DNA of 64,000 nt. Source: Saccharopolyspora flava (GTDB lineage Bacteria; Actinomycetota; Actinomycetes; Mycobacteriales; Pseudonocardiaceae). The position numbers were made by a program, and so were the translations under genes. This document shows, in pieces, positions 1 through 10,636 of the stretch (position 1 is its first letter; each line of letters opens with the position of its first letter). The notes below the pieces were generated by a model, which did no database searches, was not told the origin of the DNA, and was given only the letters and a program-made list of their open reading frames with translations. Location: NCBI RefSeq assembly GCF_900116135.1, contig NZ_FOZX01000006.1, positions 1-64,000 of the forward strand, read 5' to 3'.

Positions 1-55
1 TGTTAAGCACGCCGCCAGCGTTCGTCCTGAGCCAGGATCAAACTCTCCAACAATG
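1..55 (-). rRNA. 16S rRNA gene, 5' end only (partial)
   Basis: Read on the minus strand, the segment gives the universal 16S 5' start (AGAGTTTGATCCTGGCTCAG) followed by GACGAACGCTGGCGGCG. The gene runs off the left edge, so only about the first 55 bases are present. The exact mature 5' end is an estimate (about position 53-56). Confidence 0.97.
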
Positions 56-195
56 CCTTGTTGAAACAATCCCAGCACACACTCAACAACCCAAAGGTCG
101 GAGCGTGATACTCAAAGAAACCACCAACCACCAAGACACGATCACTCGTGCCCAGTTGGTTAGGGGCATAAAAGAACACTAACCAAAACAGTCCA

Positions 196-216
196 CTGTT
201 GAGTTCTCAAAGAACA
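196..216 (-). promoter_or_regulatory. rRNA leader element (boxA-like)
   Basis: The minus strand reads TGTTCTTTGAGAACTCAACA here, a word found in the leader upstream of 16S in many actinobacteria. It is usually associated with antitermination or processing of the pre-rRNA. It also has a small internal dyad (GTTCT...AGAAC). The role is inferred from position and known leaders. Confidence 0.6.
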
Positions 217-301
217 CACCCACACCATCGCCACAGGCCCTCAAGCCCGCCCACTCCGGGGAGTCATTTCTTCGGTGATTCCCGCTCTCGCGGTGATTCC
301 T

Positions 302-331
302 ACTTTAGACCATCCTGATTTCCTCGGTCAA
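302..331 (-). promoter_or_regulatory. rrn promoter (sigma-70/HrdB type)
   Basis: On the minus strand TTGACC (331-326) and TAAAGT (307-302) are separated by exactly 18 bases, a good match to the primary-sigma consensus. Transcription would start near position 295 and give a leader of about 240 nt before 16S. Confidence 0.75.
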
Positions 332-620
332 ACCGGGGGTCTCAATCTCGGCCGTTGCTTTTCCGTGACCTTCAAGCAAGTCCCGTACTCACCAACATCA
401 AGCGAATCAACCGCTCAAGCAGTATTCACATTATCAAAAGGTCTTACCCGTTTTTCTCGGGCTCCGAACACGCTACCACCCGAAGGTTTAAGCGAGGTTC
501 TCGGGGCCCCGTCAGGCCCGGCCCGGTTTTTCCCGGCCCGTGTCGCGCTGACATGGAATACTTTACGCACACCCCAAAACCCCCTGAACACCACCCCCCC
601 TTTAAGGGTGAAACCCCAGG

Positions 621-1025
621 TCAGAGGTCTAGGTGGGCCTCGAAGAGCGCTTCCAGCTCCACGGTAGTGGAATCGCGGTCGGAGTGGTGGATCCCGACCA
701 TTCCCGTCGCGACCGCGCCATCGACGTTGCGCCGGAGATCGTCGACGAAGACGCACTCCCCCGGTTCGAGCCCGAGCCGCCGCGCGGCGAGCCGGTAGAT
801 CTCGGCATCGGGCTTGGCGAATCCGACGGCTCCGGAGAGCACGACCGAATCGAAGCCCTCCGCCAACGCGGGTTCGGGCAGCCGGTCGGCGTTGGAGACG
901 ACGGCGACGCGCACCCCGGTGGCCCGGAGCGCGCGGGCGACCGCGCCCATCCCGGGTTCGTCGAGCACGCCGGCGTAGTCGAGAAGCAGTCCGCGCAGAT
1001 CCACGTTGAGCACCGTAAGGCACAC
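621..1025 (-). CDS. HAD-superfamily hydrolase, short
   Basis: A 134-residue protein with the HAD phosphatase signature in order: nucleophile motif LLLDYAGVLD (Asp16), Ser44 in VVSNAD, Lys71 in FAKPDAEIY and the acidic pair Asp95-Asp96 in FVDDLRRN. The second residue of the DxD motif is not acidic (D-Y-A), as in DFGGVL-type subfamily IA members, so it may be a phosphatase of small sugars or nucleotides, or a non-classical member. It lacks a sizeable cap domain and is shorter than typical IA enzymes (about 200 residues). The start is a GTG. In-frame GTGs nine and twenty-one bases downstream (1016 and 1004) are alternatives, and no ribosome site decides. It stands alone next to the rRNA operon. 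The substrate cannot be predicted. Confidence 0.75.
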   Translation of the reverse strand: MCLTVLNVDLRGLLLDYAGVLDEPGMGAVARALRATGVRVAVVSNADRLPEPALAEGFDSVVLSGAVGFAKPDAEIYRLAARRLGLEPGECVFVDDLRRNVDGAVATGMVGIHHSDRDSTTVELEALFEAHLDL

Positions 1026-1115
1026 GATCGGGTGGTACCGGCCGAAAAGTGACCGGATTCAGGGGTCTCGCGCCTCTTTCACGTCGAGGGAGGAATCAAC
1101 GACCGAGGAGGACCC

Positions 1116-1544
1116 ATGACCGCGATCCAGAGCGGCACCGCTCTGCAACCCCGCACCACCTTTCCGCCCCCGGCCCCGACGACCGGGCCTCGCGCCGAGC
1201 CACCGCGAGTCCGGCCCGCGGCTCACCGCAGCGCCGTGGCGGTGGCCTCGCTGATTGGCAGACAGGTCTTCGACGTGCTGGCCGGGCGCACGCGCCCGGA
1301 CCGGGTGCGCGAATCGCTGACGGCCACCGTCTTCGGGAACCTGATCGGCGTCCGGCTGCACGGCGCTCACCACCCGGACTACCGGCTGCACTCGGTGCAC
1401 GCGTGCGCGGTCGACGACTCCGTGGTGGAGGCCTGCCTGATCGTCGGAGCCCACCGGTTCCGCGCCCTGGTGCTGCGCATCGAGCGGCAGGCGCAGCGCT
1501 GGGTCTGCACCCGGCTGGCGCCGATCGAGCGCGGTGCTTTCTAA
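1116..1544 (+). CDS. conserved actinobacterial protein, DUF6459 (Rv3-type)-like
   Basis: A 142-residue protein preceded by a strong GAGGAGG ribosome site, which supports the ATG at 1116. The first 40 residues are Pro/Ala/Arg-rich and probably disordered. The rest is a compact alpha/beta domain (from about SLIGRQVFDVLAGRTRPDRVRE) ending in a WVCTRLAPIERGAF-type strand. The Arg-rich RPxQ/L-type helix followed by beta strands resembles the small 'alanine, arginine and proline rich' proteins of mycobacteria (DUF6459). That assignment is from memory of the family pattern and is only moderate. No catalytic motif is visible. Its job is unknown. It converges on the sensor kinase gene at 1569. Confidence 0.7.
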   Translation: MTAIQSGTALQPRTTFPPPAPTTGPRAEPPRVRPAAHRSAVAVASLIGRQVFDVLAGRTRPDRVRESLTATVFGNLIGVRLHGAHHPDYRLHSVHACAVDDSVVEACLIVGAHRFRALVLRIERQAQRWVCTRLAPIERGAF

Positions 1545-1568
1545 CCGGGGCCTTCTAGCCGGGCCCTT

Positions 1569-2773
<1,205 letters not shown>

Positions 2774-2777
<4 letters not shown>

Positions 2778-5700
2778 GACACATCCGCCGTGGTCGCGGT
2801 GCGGACCCGTCCCCCATCGACCCGGCCGCCGTCCACGCGGATCACGAGGTCGCTGCCCGCGGTCTCGGTGATCCGGTGCGTCACGTGCACGACGGTGCGG
2901 CCGGCGAGCCGGTCGCGGAGCCGGTGCAGCAGCGCGTCCGCGGTCTCGGCGTCGAGGTGCGCGGTGGGCTCGTCGAGCAGCACCAGGTCGGCGTCGGAGA
3001 GCAGCGCGCGGGCGAGCGCGAGCCGCTGGGCCTCGCCGCCGGAGAGCTCGGTTCCGCCGCTGCCGACCGGGGTGTCGAGGTCCCAGCCGGGCAGTCCGGC
3101 GGTGTCGAGCGCGTCGGTGAGCTCGGCGTCGCTGGCGCGGGGCGCGGCGAGCCGGAGGTTCTCGCGGACGGTGGTGGTGACCAGCTGCGGGTCCTGCGGG
3201 CACCAGGCCACGCGGCCGGGCACCCGGGCGAGACCGCGCGCGGCGGGCACGAATCCGAGCAGCAGCGCGAGCAGCGTCGACTTGCCCGCGCCCGAGGGGC
3301 CGACGACGGCCACGTGCGACCCGGCGGGCACGTGCAGGTCGACGCCGGACAGCACCACCGGGCCGCCGGGCCAGGCGATGTCGGCACCGGCCAGGTCGAT
3401 CTCGCCGTCGGTCCCGGCCGGGCGCCGCTCGGGTTCCGGGGCGTCGAGCAGCGGCGCGAGCCGGTCGTGGGCGGCGCGCAGGGTGCGCCACTGCTGCGCG
3501 GCCGGCGGCAGCAGCGACACGGCCTCGGCGGCGGCGAGCGGGACGAGCGCGAGCAGCGGCGCGAGTTCGGGCGCCAGCCGGCCGTCGGCGACGGCGGTCG
3601 CGGCGAGAGGGACGCTGCCGAGCACGGCGGCGCCGATCAGCAGCGTGTGCACGGCGGTCGCGGCGCCGGTGCCGAAGGCGGCGCGGCGGGCGCGGGCGGC
3701 GAGCCGCGCGTCGGCCTCGGCGAGCTCGGCGCGGCGCCCGGTGTGCGCGCCGAAGGCGAGCAGTTCGGCGGCGCCGTCGAGCAGCGCGAGCACGCGGGCG
3801 GCCACGGCGCGGCGGCCGTCGGCGACGGCGGCGCTGGCGCGCTGCTCGGCGAGCACCGCGACGGCCGGGGTGGCCACGCTCGCCGCGGCCAGGGCGAGTC
3901 CGAGGACGAGTCCGGCTTCGGGCAGCACCAGTGCCTGCACGACCACGGCGGCGACGAGCACGACGAACGCGATCAGCGGAGGGAGGACGACGCGCGGGAT
4001 CTGGTCCCGCACCTCGTCGACGTCGTCGACGAGCCGGGCGACGCCTTCGCCGCGCCGCAGTCCGGCGGTGCGGACCGGACCGAGCCGGACCAGCGCGGCC
4101 CACAGCCGTTCGCGCAGGTCACCTGCGGTTCGGAAGGCGGCGTCGTGGGTGACGAGGCGTTCCAGGTAGCGCAGCGCGGCACGCGAGAGCGCGAAGGTGC
4201 GGACCCCGACGACGGCCACGGACAGCGTCAGGATCGGCGGCTGCTGGGAGGCGCGGGCGATCAGCCAGGCGGAGGTGGCGGCGAGGGCGAGCCCGGACAG
4301 CAGCGACAGCGCGCCGAGCGCGGCACCGGCGAGCGTCCGGGCTCCGATCAGGTCGCGCAGCCGGCCGCGCGCGGCGCGCTCCGCTCCGGCGGGCGCCTCG
4401 ACGACCGGTGCGGGCGCGTCGGTTCCGGTGTCCGCGGAGGTGGTCCGGTGGCTGGCCAGCACGACGGTCGCGCCGCGCCGGGCGGCGCGGTCGATGGCGG
4501 CGTCGACGTGCCGGGCGCTCGCGGCGTCGAGGTGCGCGGTGGGTTCGTCGAGCAGCAGGAACGCGGCCTCGCCGCGGAGTCGCAGCAGGGCGCGGGCGAC
4601 GGCGACGCGCTGCCGCTCGCCCGCGGACAGCTCGTCGATGCGGCGGTCCGCGAGGTGTCCGGCGGCGGCCTCGGCCAGCGCGTCGTCGAGGTGGTGGGCG
4701 AGGTCGGGCTGGTCCGCGGTGGCGACCAGCAGCTCGTCGCGGACCGTGCCGCCGGTGAACGTGGGGCGCTGCGGCACCCAGGCGACCCGGCGCCGCCACT
4801 CCTCGACGGTGGGCGTGGCCCCGCCGCAGGTCACGGTGCCGGAGTCGGGGTGGGTGAAGCCGAGCAGCACGGCCAGCGCGGTGGACTTGCCGCTGCCGCT
4901 CGGCCCGATGTCGCCGGACCCGACGTCGCCGGCGGCGAGGCGCAGCACGGTTCCGGGCCGGGCGGTGAAGCTCAGCCCGTCCGGCACGAACGCGTCGCGC
5001 CGCCGGACCCGCAGCCCGGACACCCGCAGCACGCCGGGCTCGTCGTCGGGGTTGCCGGTGATCGCGAACCCGGCCGGTTCGGGTGCGGACACGATCTCGT
5101 CGACCCGGCGGACCGCCTCGACGCCGTCCTCGCTGGCGTGGTGCGCGGCGCCGACCGCGCGCAGCGGCAGGTAGCACTCCGGGGCCAGGACCAGCACCAG
5201 CAGCCCGGTCGCCAGGTCGAGGTCGCCGGAGACGAGGCGCAGCCCGATGCCGACGGCGACCATCGCCACCGACAGCGACGAGAACAGCTCCAGCACCAGC
5301 GCGGACAGGAACGCGATCCGCAGCGTGGCGACGGTGCTGCGGCGGTGCTGCTCGCCGACCTCGCGGACGACCGCGCGCTGGGCCCGGGCGCGGCCGAACG
5401 CGGTGAGCACCGGCAGTGCGCGGATCAGCTCCAGCAGCCGGGCCGACAACCGGTGCTCGGCGTCGGTGGCGCGGGCGGTGCGCTGCTCGGTGTAGCGGCC
5501 GACGAGCCACGCGAACAGCGGGATCAGCGGCACGGTCAGCACCACGACCAGCGCCGACACCCAGTCCGACCAGAGGATCCAGGCGCCGACGAGCGCGGGC
5601 ACGATCGCGGCGGTGACCAGCGCGGGCAGGTACTTGGTGAAGTAGGCGTCGAGCGCGTCGAGGCCCCGGGTGGCCAGGGCGGTGAGCTCGGCGGGACCGC

Positions 5701-6034
5701 GCTTGCCGATCCACTCGGGTCCGCGCCGCAGAGCGGAGTCGAGCAGCAGGGCGCGCAGCTCCTCCTTGGCTCCCGCGGCGGCGCGGGCGGAGACCGCTTC
5801 GGTGGCCCAGCCGAGCGCGGCGCGGGCGAGGACGGCGACGGCCAGCACGACCAGCCGGTCGCCGATCTCGGTGGCGGGCACGCCGCGCACCACGACGTCG
5901 GCGAGCGCGCTGCCGATCGCCCAGGCCTGGGCGATGAGCGCGACGGCGTTGCCGGTGGCGAGCAGTCCGCCGACGAGCAGCGCGCGCCGCGCCGACCGGG
6001 ACAGCCGGGGCAGGGCGCCGAGCGGGCCGCTCAC
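2774..6034 (-). CDS. cydDC: fused CydDC, ABC exporter for cytochrome bd assembly
   Basis: A single 1086-residue protein carrying two complete ABC half-exporters. The N-terminal CydD-like half has membrane helices, Walker A GPSGSGKST (about residue 375) and signature LSAGERQR. The C-terminal CydC-like half has membrane helices, Walker A GPSGAGKST (about 911), signature LSGGEAQR and LLLDEPTAHLD. In bacteria with separate genes CydD and CydC form a heterodimer that exports thiols and haem-related cargo needed to mature cytochrome bd. Fusions are known in actinobacteria. The GTG start overlaps the cydB stop (GTGA), and the stop overlaps the downstream kinase start. The first Walker A is preceded by an unusual insert (RLAAGDVGSGDI) where most ABC proteins have a short strand. 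Confidence 0.93.
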
Positions 6035-7038
6035 GGGGCGTGCACCGGCGGGATGTGCTGGGTGCCGATGCGCTTGCGGAACACCCAGTAGGTCCAGCCC
6101 TGGTAGATCAGCACGGCCGGAGTGCCGAACGCGGCCACCCAGGTCATGACCATCAGCGGGTAGTCGCTGGCGGCGGTGTCCTCGACGGACAGCGAGAAGG
6201 CCGGGTCCAGTGTGGACGGGATGACGTTCGGCCACAGCGAGCCGAACAGCGTCACCACCACGCCGGTGAGCGCCACGCCCTGCAGGAAGAACGCCTGGCC
6301 CTCCCGGTCCGCGGCGACCCTGGCGAGCCCGAGCAGTCCGGCGACCAGCGCGATGACCAGCGGGATCCAGGTCCAGGCGGAGCCTTCGCGGAGCTGGGCG
6401 AGCAGCACCAGCGCGACCACCGGCAGCAGCAGCGGCAGCCCGGCGCGCAGCGCGAACCGGCGGGCCCGCGCCCGCATCTCGCCCTCGGTCTTGAGCGCGA
6501 GGAACACGGCGCCGTGCAGCATCGAGAAGGTGACCACGGCGAGGGCGCCGACGACGCTGGGCACGCTGAAGATCGTCCACCAGCCGCCGACCCGGTCGCC
6601 GTTGGCGTCCAGCGGCAGCCCGAAGACGTTGGCCGACAGCACCAGCCCGACCATCGCGGGCGCGATCCAGGACGCCAGCACGATCACCGCGTCCCACGCG
6701 CGCCGCCACCGCTCGCCGTCGACCTTGCCGCGGTACTCGAAGGCGACCCCGCGCCCGATCAGCACGAGCAGCAGCACCAGCAGCGGCAGGTAGGCGGTGG
6801 AGAACAGCGAGGCGTACCAGCCGGGGAAGGCGGCGAAGGTGGCGCCGCCGGCGACGATCAGCCAGACCTCGTTGCCGTCCCACACCGGTCCGATGGTGTT
6901 GATCAGGACGCGGCGCTGCGTGTTGTCGCGCCCGAGGATCGGCAGCAGCATCCCGACGCCGAAGTCGAATCCCTCGAGGAACAGGTAGCCCAGCCACAGC
7001 AGGGCGATCACGAGGAACCAGAAGGTGGGCAGGTCCAT
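6031..7038 (-). CDS. cydB: cytochrome bd ubiquinol oxidase subunit II
   Basis: A 335-residue polytopic membrane protein starting MDLPTFWFLVIALLWLGYLFLEGFDFGVG, the characteristic CydB N terminus. The GPVWDGNEVWLIVAGGATFAAFP segment is the conserved CydB signature. It pairs with CydA to form the high-affinity, proton-pump-independent quinol oxidase used at low oxygen or under respiratory stress. A GAGAGG site lies upstream of the ATG, 21 nt after the cydA stop. The stop overlaps the GTG of cydDC, so the operon order is cydA-cydB-cydDC-kinase. Confidence 0.96.
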   Translation of the reverse strand: MDLPTFWFLVIALLWLGYLFLEGFDFGVGMLLPILGRDNTQRRVLINTIGPVWDGNEVWLIVAGGATFAAFPGWYASLFSTAYLPLLVLLLVLIGRGVAFEYRGKVDGERWRRAWDAVIVLASWIAPAMVGLVLSANVFGLPLDANGDRVGGWWTIFSVPSVVGALAVVTFSMLHGAVFLALKTEGEMRARARRFALRAGLPLLLPVVALVLLAQLREGSAWTWIPLVIALVAGLLGLARVAADREGQAFFLQGVALTGVVVTLFGSLWPNVIPSTLDPAFSLSVEDTAASDYPLMVMTWVAAFGTPAVLIYQGWTYWVFRKRIGTQHIPPVHAP

Positions 7039-7059
7039 CTCGGCCTCTCAGCAGGACGG

Positions 7060-8571
7060 TCAGTAGGCGAAGGACAGGGCGTCGTCGGATTCGCCCTCGT
7101 GCTTCTCCGGTGGCATCACGGCGTCGAACCCGCCGCGCGAGTAGCGGATCATCAGGAAGATCTCCACGACCAGCAGCACCCCGTAGAGCGCGGTCAGGCT
7201 GATCACCGAGGTCAGCATCTCGCCGGGCGTCACGCCGGAGGACACGGCGGAGGCGGTGTACATGTACACGCCGTCCACACCGGACGGGTTGGGGTTGGGC
7301 GCGACGACGAACGGCTGGCGGCCCATCTCGGTGAACACCCACCCGGCGATGTTGCCGCCGAACGGCGCCCCGATGCCCAGCAGCGCCAGCGGCGCCCAGC
7401 CCTTGCCGCTGGGGAAGCGCTGCTTGCGGGTCAGCCACAGCACGGCCACGCCGCCGAGCGCGGCCAGCCCGCCGAAGCCGATCATGAACCGGAATCCCCA
7501 GTAGGTCACCGGCAGCAGCGGCTGGTAGTCGATCGGCTGTCCGGCGAACGCGCCGAGCCGCGGGTCGTCGGGGTAGTGCGTGCCGTACGCGGCCTGGTAC
7601 TTCGGGATGAGCTCGTTGACCCCGTCGACCTCGCTGGTGAAGTCCCCTTCGGCCAGGTAGGACAGGATGTAGGGCACGGTCAGGCTCTTGACGTCCTCGC
7701 AGTTGGGGCGGCTGACGTCGCCGACCGCGAAGATCGAGAAGCTGGCGGGCGCCTCGCTGTGGCACAGCGCTTCGGCGGAGGCCATCTTCATCGGCTGCTG
7801 GTCGAACATCAGCTTGCCCTGCACGTCGCCGGTGATCGCCAGCCCGGCGAAGGCGATGACGGCGACCCAGGCGCCGAGCCGCATCGACCCGTGCCAGGCG
7901 CGCCGGTCCTCCTCGTCAACGGGTTGGCCCGCGCTGTCGGCCTGCTTGCGCTGCCGCACGATCTGCCAGGCGGCGATGCCGATGAGGAAGCCGCCGGCGA
8001 CGGCGAAGCAGCCGAAGATGGTGTGCGGGAAGGCCGCCAGGACGGTGGAGTTGGTCAGCACCGCCCAGATCGAGATCAGCTCGGGCTTGCCGTCGACGAG
8101 CCGGATGCCGACGGGGTGCTGCATCCAGGAGTTGGCGGCCAGGATGAAGTACGCGGAGAGCACGGTGGCCAGCGAGAACGCCCAGGCGCAGGCGAGGTGG
8201 ACGCCCTTGGACAGCCGGTCCCAGCCGAAGATCCACAGGCCGAGGAAGGTCGACTCGACGAAGAAGGCCAGCAGGCCCTCCATCGCCAGCGGAGCGCCGA
8301 AGACGTCCCCGACGAAGCGCGAGTAGGAGCTCCAGGCCATGCCGAACTGGAACTCCTGCACGATCCCGGTGACCACCCCCATGGCGAAGTTGATCAGCAT
8401 CAACTTGCCCCAGAACTTGGTCATCTTCAGGTATCGGCGGTTCCCGGTGCGGTACCAGGCCGTCTGCATCCCGGCGACCAGGATCGCCAGTCCGATGGTC
8501 AGCGGCACCATCAGGAAGTGGTAGACGGTCGTGATCCCGAACTGCCAGCGCGCGATGTCGAGCAGATCCAC
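7060..8571 (-). CDS. cydA: cytochrome bd ubiquinol oxidase subunit I
   Basis: A 503-residue quinol oxidase subunit. The start is taken at the GTG giving VDLLDIARWQFGITTVYHF, which matches the family N terminus; an upstream in-frame start would add 14 non-conserved residues. The haem ligands expected from the family are visible: His18 (YHF) and His183 (FPHT). The acidic residues in LAMEGLLAFFVES line the haem d pocket. The Q-loop is of the short form. The usually invariant GRQPW motif reads GRQPF here. First gene of the cyd operon. A near-perfect dyad 134 bases upstream (8705-8724) is a possible operator. Confidence 0.96.
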   Translation of the reverse strand: MDLLDIARWQFGITTVYHFLMVPLTIGLAILVAGMQTAWYRTGNRRYLKMTKFWGKLMLINFAMGVVTGIVQEFQFGMAWSSYSRFVGDVFGAPLAMEGLLAFFVESTFLGLWIFGWDRLSKGVHLACAWAFSLATVLSAYFILAANSWMQHPVGIRLVDGKPELISIWAVLTNSTVLAAFPHTIFGCFAVAGGFLIGIAAWQIVRQRKQADSAGQPVDEEDRRAWHGSMRLGAWVAVIAFAGLAITGDVQGKLMFDQQPMKMASAEALCHSEAPASFSIFAVGDVSRPNCEDVKSLTVPYILSYLAEGDFTSEVDGVNELIPKYQAAYGTHYPDDPRLGAFAGQPIDYQPLLPVTYWGFRFMIGFGGLAALGGVAVLWLTRKQRFPSGKGWAPLALLGIGAPFGGNIAGWVFTEMGRQPFVVAPNPNPSGVDGVYMYTASAVSSGVTPGEMLTSVISLTALYGVLLVVEIFLMIRYSRGGFDAVMPPEKHEGESDDALSFAY

Positions 8572-8704
8572 GCCCCCACACTGCCGCGCGCACGCGTGCG
8601 GGCGCAGAGGCAAGGGCCCCCAATCGCCCGGTCGAGCGTCCCGATCTCAGCGGGACCTAGGTCCTCATCCACGCAGCGCGACCTCGACGCCCACGGGGGA
8701 CGAA

Positions 8705-8724
8705 ACACCCGAACGTTCAGGTGT
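8705..8724. promoter_or_regulatory. 20-bp dyad upstream of cydA (candidate operator)
   Basis: The sequence ACACCCGAACGTTCAGGTGT is palindromic at 18 of 20 positions. It lies 134 bases upstream of cydA and 19 bases beyond the stop of the IclR gene, so it is more likely to control cyd than to serve the IclR gene. It does not match the Rex, DevR or LexA consensus exactly. The binding protein is unknown. Confidence 0.45.
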
Positions 8725-8742
8725 CGGGCCCGAAGCGGACCG

Positions 8743-9426
8743 TCACCGGAGCGCTTCGGCGACCGCCTCCGCCGTCTCGACCACCATCGGCCCGATCTCG
8801 TCGGCCACGAGCGGCTGCAGCGCCACGACGCCGACGCTGGCGCGCAGCCCGGGCACGCCGCGCACCGGCGCGGCCACCCCGAAGGCGCCCTGCTGCAGGT
8901 CACCGCTGCTGGAGATCCACCGGGGCGCGCCCGCGGGCAGGTCCACCGCCCGCCCGGCGGCGCCGCGCTGGATGGGGTGACGGGTGCCCACCCGGTAGGA
9001 CACGTGGTAGCTGGTCCAGGACGGTTCGACGACGGCCACGGCCTGCGCCTCGCTGCCGTCGGCGACGGTGAGGTGCGCGGTCGCGCCGACCTTCTCGGCG
9101 AGCGCGCGCAGCGCGGGCGTGCAGGCGACCCGCAGCTGCGGCAGGACCCGTCCGGCCAGCCACAGCACGCCCAGCCCCAACCTGACCCGAGACCCTTCGC
9201 GCCGCACCAGCCCGCGGCTCTGCAGCGGCCCGAGCAGCCGGTACACGGCGGCGCGGCTCACGCCGATGCGCGCGGCCAGGTCGCTGATCGTCGGCGCCTC
9301 GCTCTCCGCGTCGGCCACCGCCTGGAGCAGGCTCAACCCGCGCTCCAGGGTCAGCGAGCTCTCCTTGGTGCCCGCGGGCACCTCGTGCGCCAGGCGCGGG
9401 ACGTGCGTCGGATCGGGTTGGGCCAT
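8743..9426 (-). CDS. IclR-family transcriptional regulator
   Basis: A 227-residue regulator. The winged-helix DNA-binding domain occupies about residues 26-85 (LTLERGLSLLQAVAD...ISDLAARIGVSRAAVYRLLGPLQSRGLVRRE). The effector domain follows, with the typical IclR strand pattern (AHLTVADGSEAQAVAVVEP and RHPIQRGAAGRAV). An AGGTGA ribosome site lies in the 4-nt gap after fahA, so it is the last gene of the fahA transcription unit. By context it probably senses a homogentisate-pathway or related aromatic intermediate and controls this operon; that is inference. Confidence 0.9.
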   Translation of the reverse strand: MAQPDPTHVPRLAHEVPAGTKESSLTLERGLSLLQAVADAESEAPTISDLAARIGVSRAAVYRLLGPLQSRGLVRREGSRVRLGLGVLWLAGRVLPQLRVACTPALRALAEKVGATAHLTVADGSEAQAVAVVEPSWTSYHVSYRVGTRHPIQRGAAGRAVDLPAGAPRWISSSGDLQQGAFGVAAPVRGVPGLRASVGVVALQPLVADEIGPMVVETAEAVAEALR

Positions 9427-9430
9427 CGCG

Positions 9431-10636
9431 TCACCTCCGAGCCGCCGCGAGCACCGTGCCGGTCACCTCGCCGAGCCCCACGATCGAGCCGCCGGGACCC
9501 GGCGCGCTTCCGCTCAGTGTCACCCGGTCGCCGTCCTGGAGGAAGGTCCGCTGCTCGCCGTCGGACAGCGTGATCGGGTCCGATCCGCCCCAGGTCAGCT
9601 CCAGCAGGCAGCCGCGCTGCTCGCGCTCGGGCCCGGACACGGTGCCGGAGGCGAACAGGTCGCCGGGCCGCGCCGGGGCGCCGCCGACGGTCATGTGCGC
9701 GAGCTGCTGCGCGGGCGTCCAGTACATGTCGGCGAAGCGCGGGTGCGCCAGCGTCGTCTCGTTGCAGCGCACCTCCAGCCGCAGGTCCAGGCCCCACGGC
9801 TCGGTCTCCACCAGGTACTGCTGCAGCGGGTGCTCCGGCGGAGGGGCGGGCACGCGCGCGTGCTCGAAGGCCTCCAGCGGGGTGATCCAGCCGGAGATCG
9901 AGGTCGCGAAGGACTTCGCCAGGAACGGGCCGAGCGGCTTGGACTCCCAGGCCTGCACGTCGCGGGCCGACCAGTCGTTGACCAGCGCGACGCCGAAGAC
10001 GTGATCGGCGAACTCCGAGGTGGGGATGCGCGACGCGGCCTCGCCGCCGCAGACGAACCCGACCTCGGCCTCGAAGTCGAGCCGCCGGGTGGGGCCGAAC
10101 GCCGGGTGCGCGTCGCCGCTGGCCTTGCGCTGCCCGCTGGGCCGGTGGACGTCGGTGCCGGACACGCGCACCGTCCCGGCGCGCCCGTGGTAGCCGACCG
10201 GCAGGTGCGTCCAGTTCTCCGGCAGCGGCGCCGCGCCCCGGCTGAGGATGCGCCCGGCGTTCTCGGCGTGGTGCCGGGAGGCGAAGAAGTCGACGTAGTC
10301 GCCGACGGTGAACGGCATCGACAGCGTGTGCCAGTCGGTGCGCACCAGCTCGGCACCGGCCGGGGCGCGCTCGGCGGTCACGATGCCGACGAGCCGTTCC
10401 CGCAGCTCGCTCCAGATCTCCCGGCCCGCCGCCAGCAGCGGGTCGAGGGAGTCGCCGGAGACCAGGTCGGCCAGTCGAGGACCGAGTTCACCGGAGATGC
10501 CCCGCAGCGGCAGGGCGTGCCGCCCGACGCGCACCGCGACCACCGGACCGGTGCCGGTGACGAGCACGCCGTACGGGAGGGTCTGCGGGCCGAACGGTTT
10601 GTCCGGGGCGAACTCCGCGTCCTCGATCCAGCTCAA
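9431..10636 (-). CDS. fahA: fumarylacetoacetase
   Basis: A 401-residue enzyme hydrolysing fumarylacetoacetate to fumarate and acetoacetate, the last step of tyrosine/homogentisate degradation. The family's active site is intact: Asp116 and His123 in VDFFASRHHAENAG, the LPENWTHLPVGYHGRAGTV segment, metal ligands in LDFEAEVGFV, Asp in VNDWSARDVQAWE and Lys in LGPFLAKSFATSISGW. The start is a TTG overlapping the previous stop (TTGA), which fits the family N terminus (SWIEDAEFAPDKPFGPQTLPYG). It sits between an unknown gene and an IclR regulator. Homogentisate dioxygenase and maleylacetoacetate isomerase are not in the window. Confidence 0.95.
   Translation of the reverse strand: MSWIEDAEFAPDKPFGPQTLPYGVLVTGTGPVVAVRVGRHALPLRGISGELGPRLADLVSGDSLDPLLAAGREIWSELRERLVGIVTAERAPAGAELVRTDWHTLSMPFTVGDYVDFFASRHHAENAGRILSRGAAPLPENWTHLPVGYHGRAGTVRVSGTDVHRPSGQRKASGDAHPAFGPTRRLDFEAEVGFVCGGEAASRIPTSEFADHVFGVALVNDWSARDVQAWESKPLGPFLAKSFATSISGWITPLEAFEHARVPAPPPEHPLQQYLVETEPWGLDLRLEVRCNETTLAHPRFADMYWTPAQQLAHMTVGGAPARPGDLFASGTVSGPEREQRGCLLELTWGGSDPITLSDGEQRTFLQDGDRVTLSGSAPGPGGSIVGLGEVTGTVLAAARR

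Larger units (their letters stand above)
56..620 (-). other. rRNA operon leader and upstream control region
   Basis: No coding gene is convincing in this 565-base stretch. It is less GC-rich than the surrounding genes, with several A/T runs. Read on the minus strand it contains a strong promoter (302-331) and the conserved leader element at 196-216, followed by the 16S gene. Further upstream promoters may exist between 360 and 480, where T-rich hexamers occur, but none has a clear paired -35/-10. Confidence 0.8.

Noticed and set aside
415-1023. Alternative minus-strand frame over the HAD gene and rRNA leader
   Set aside because: It is Arg-rich shadow sequence crossing the rrn promoter; the HAD frame carries all four catalytic motifs.
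2876-6091. Very long open frame on the plus strand opposite cydDC
   Set aside because: It mirrors the third-position GC bias of cydDC; the translation is repetitive Gly/Arg/Gln/Asp and has no domain pattern. The minus strand encodes a complete, motif-bearing transporter.
8705-8724. LexA (SOS) box or Rex site
   Set aside because: The actinobacterial SOS box needs GAAC-N4-GTTC, while this has GAACGTTC with no spacer. Rex sites have TGTGAA...TTCACA, which is absent.
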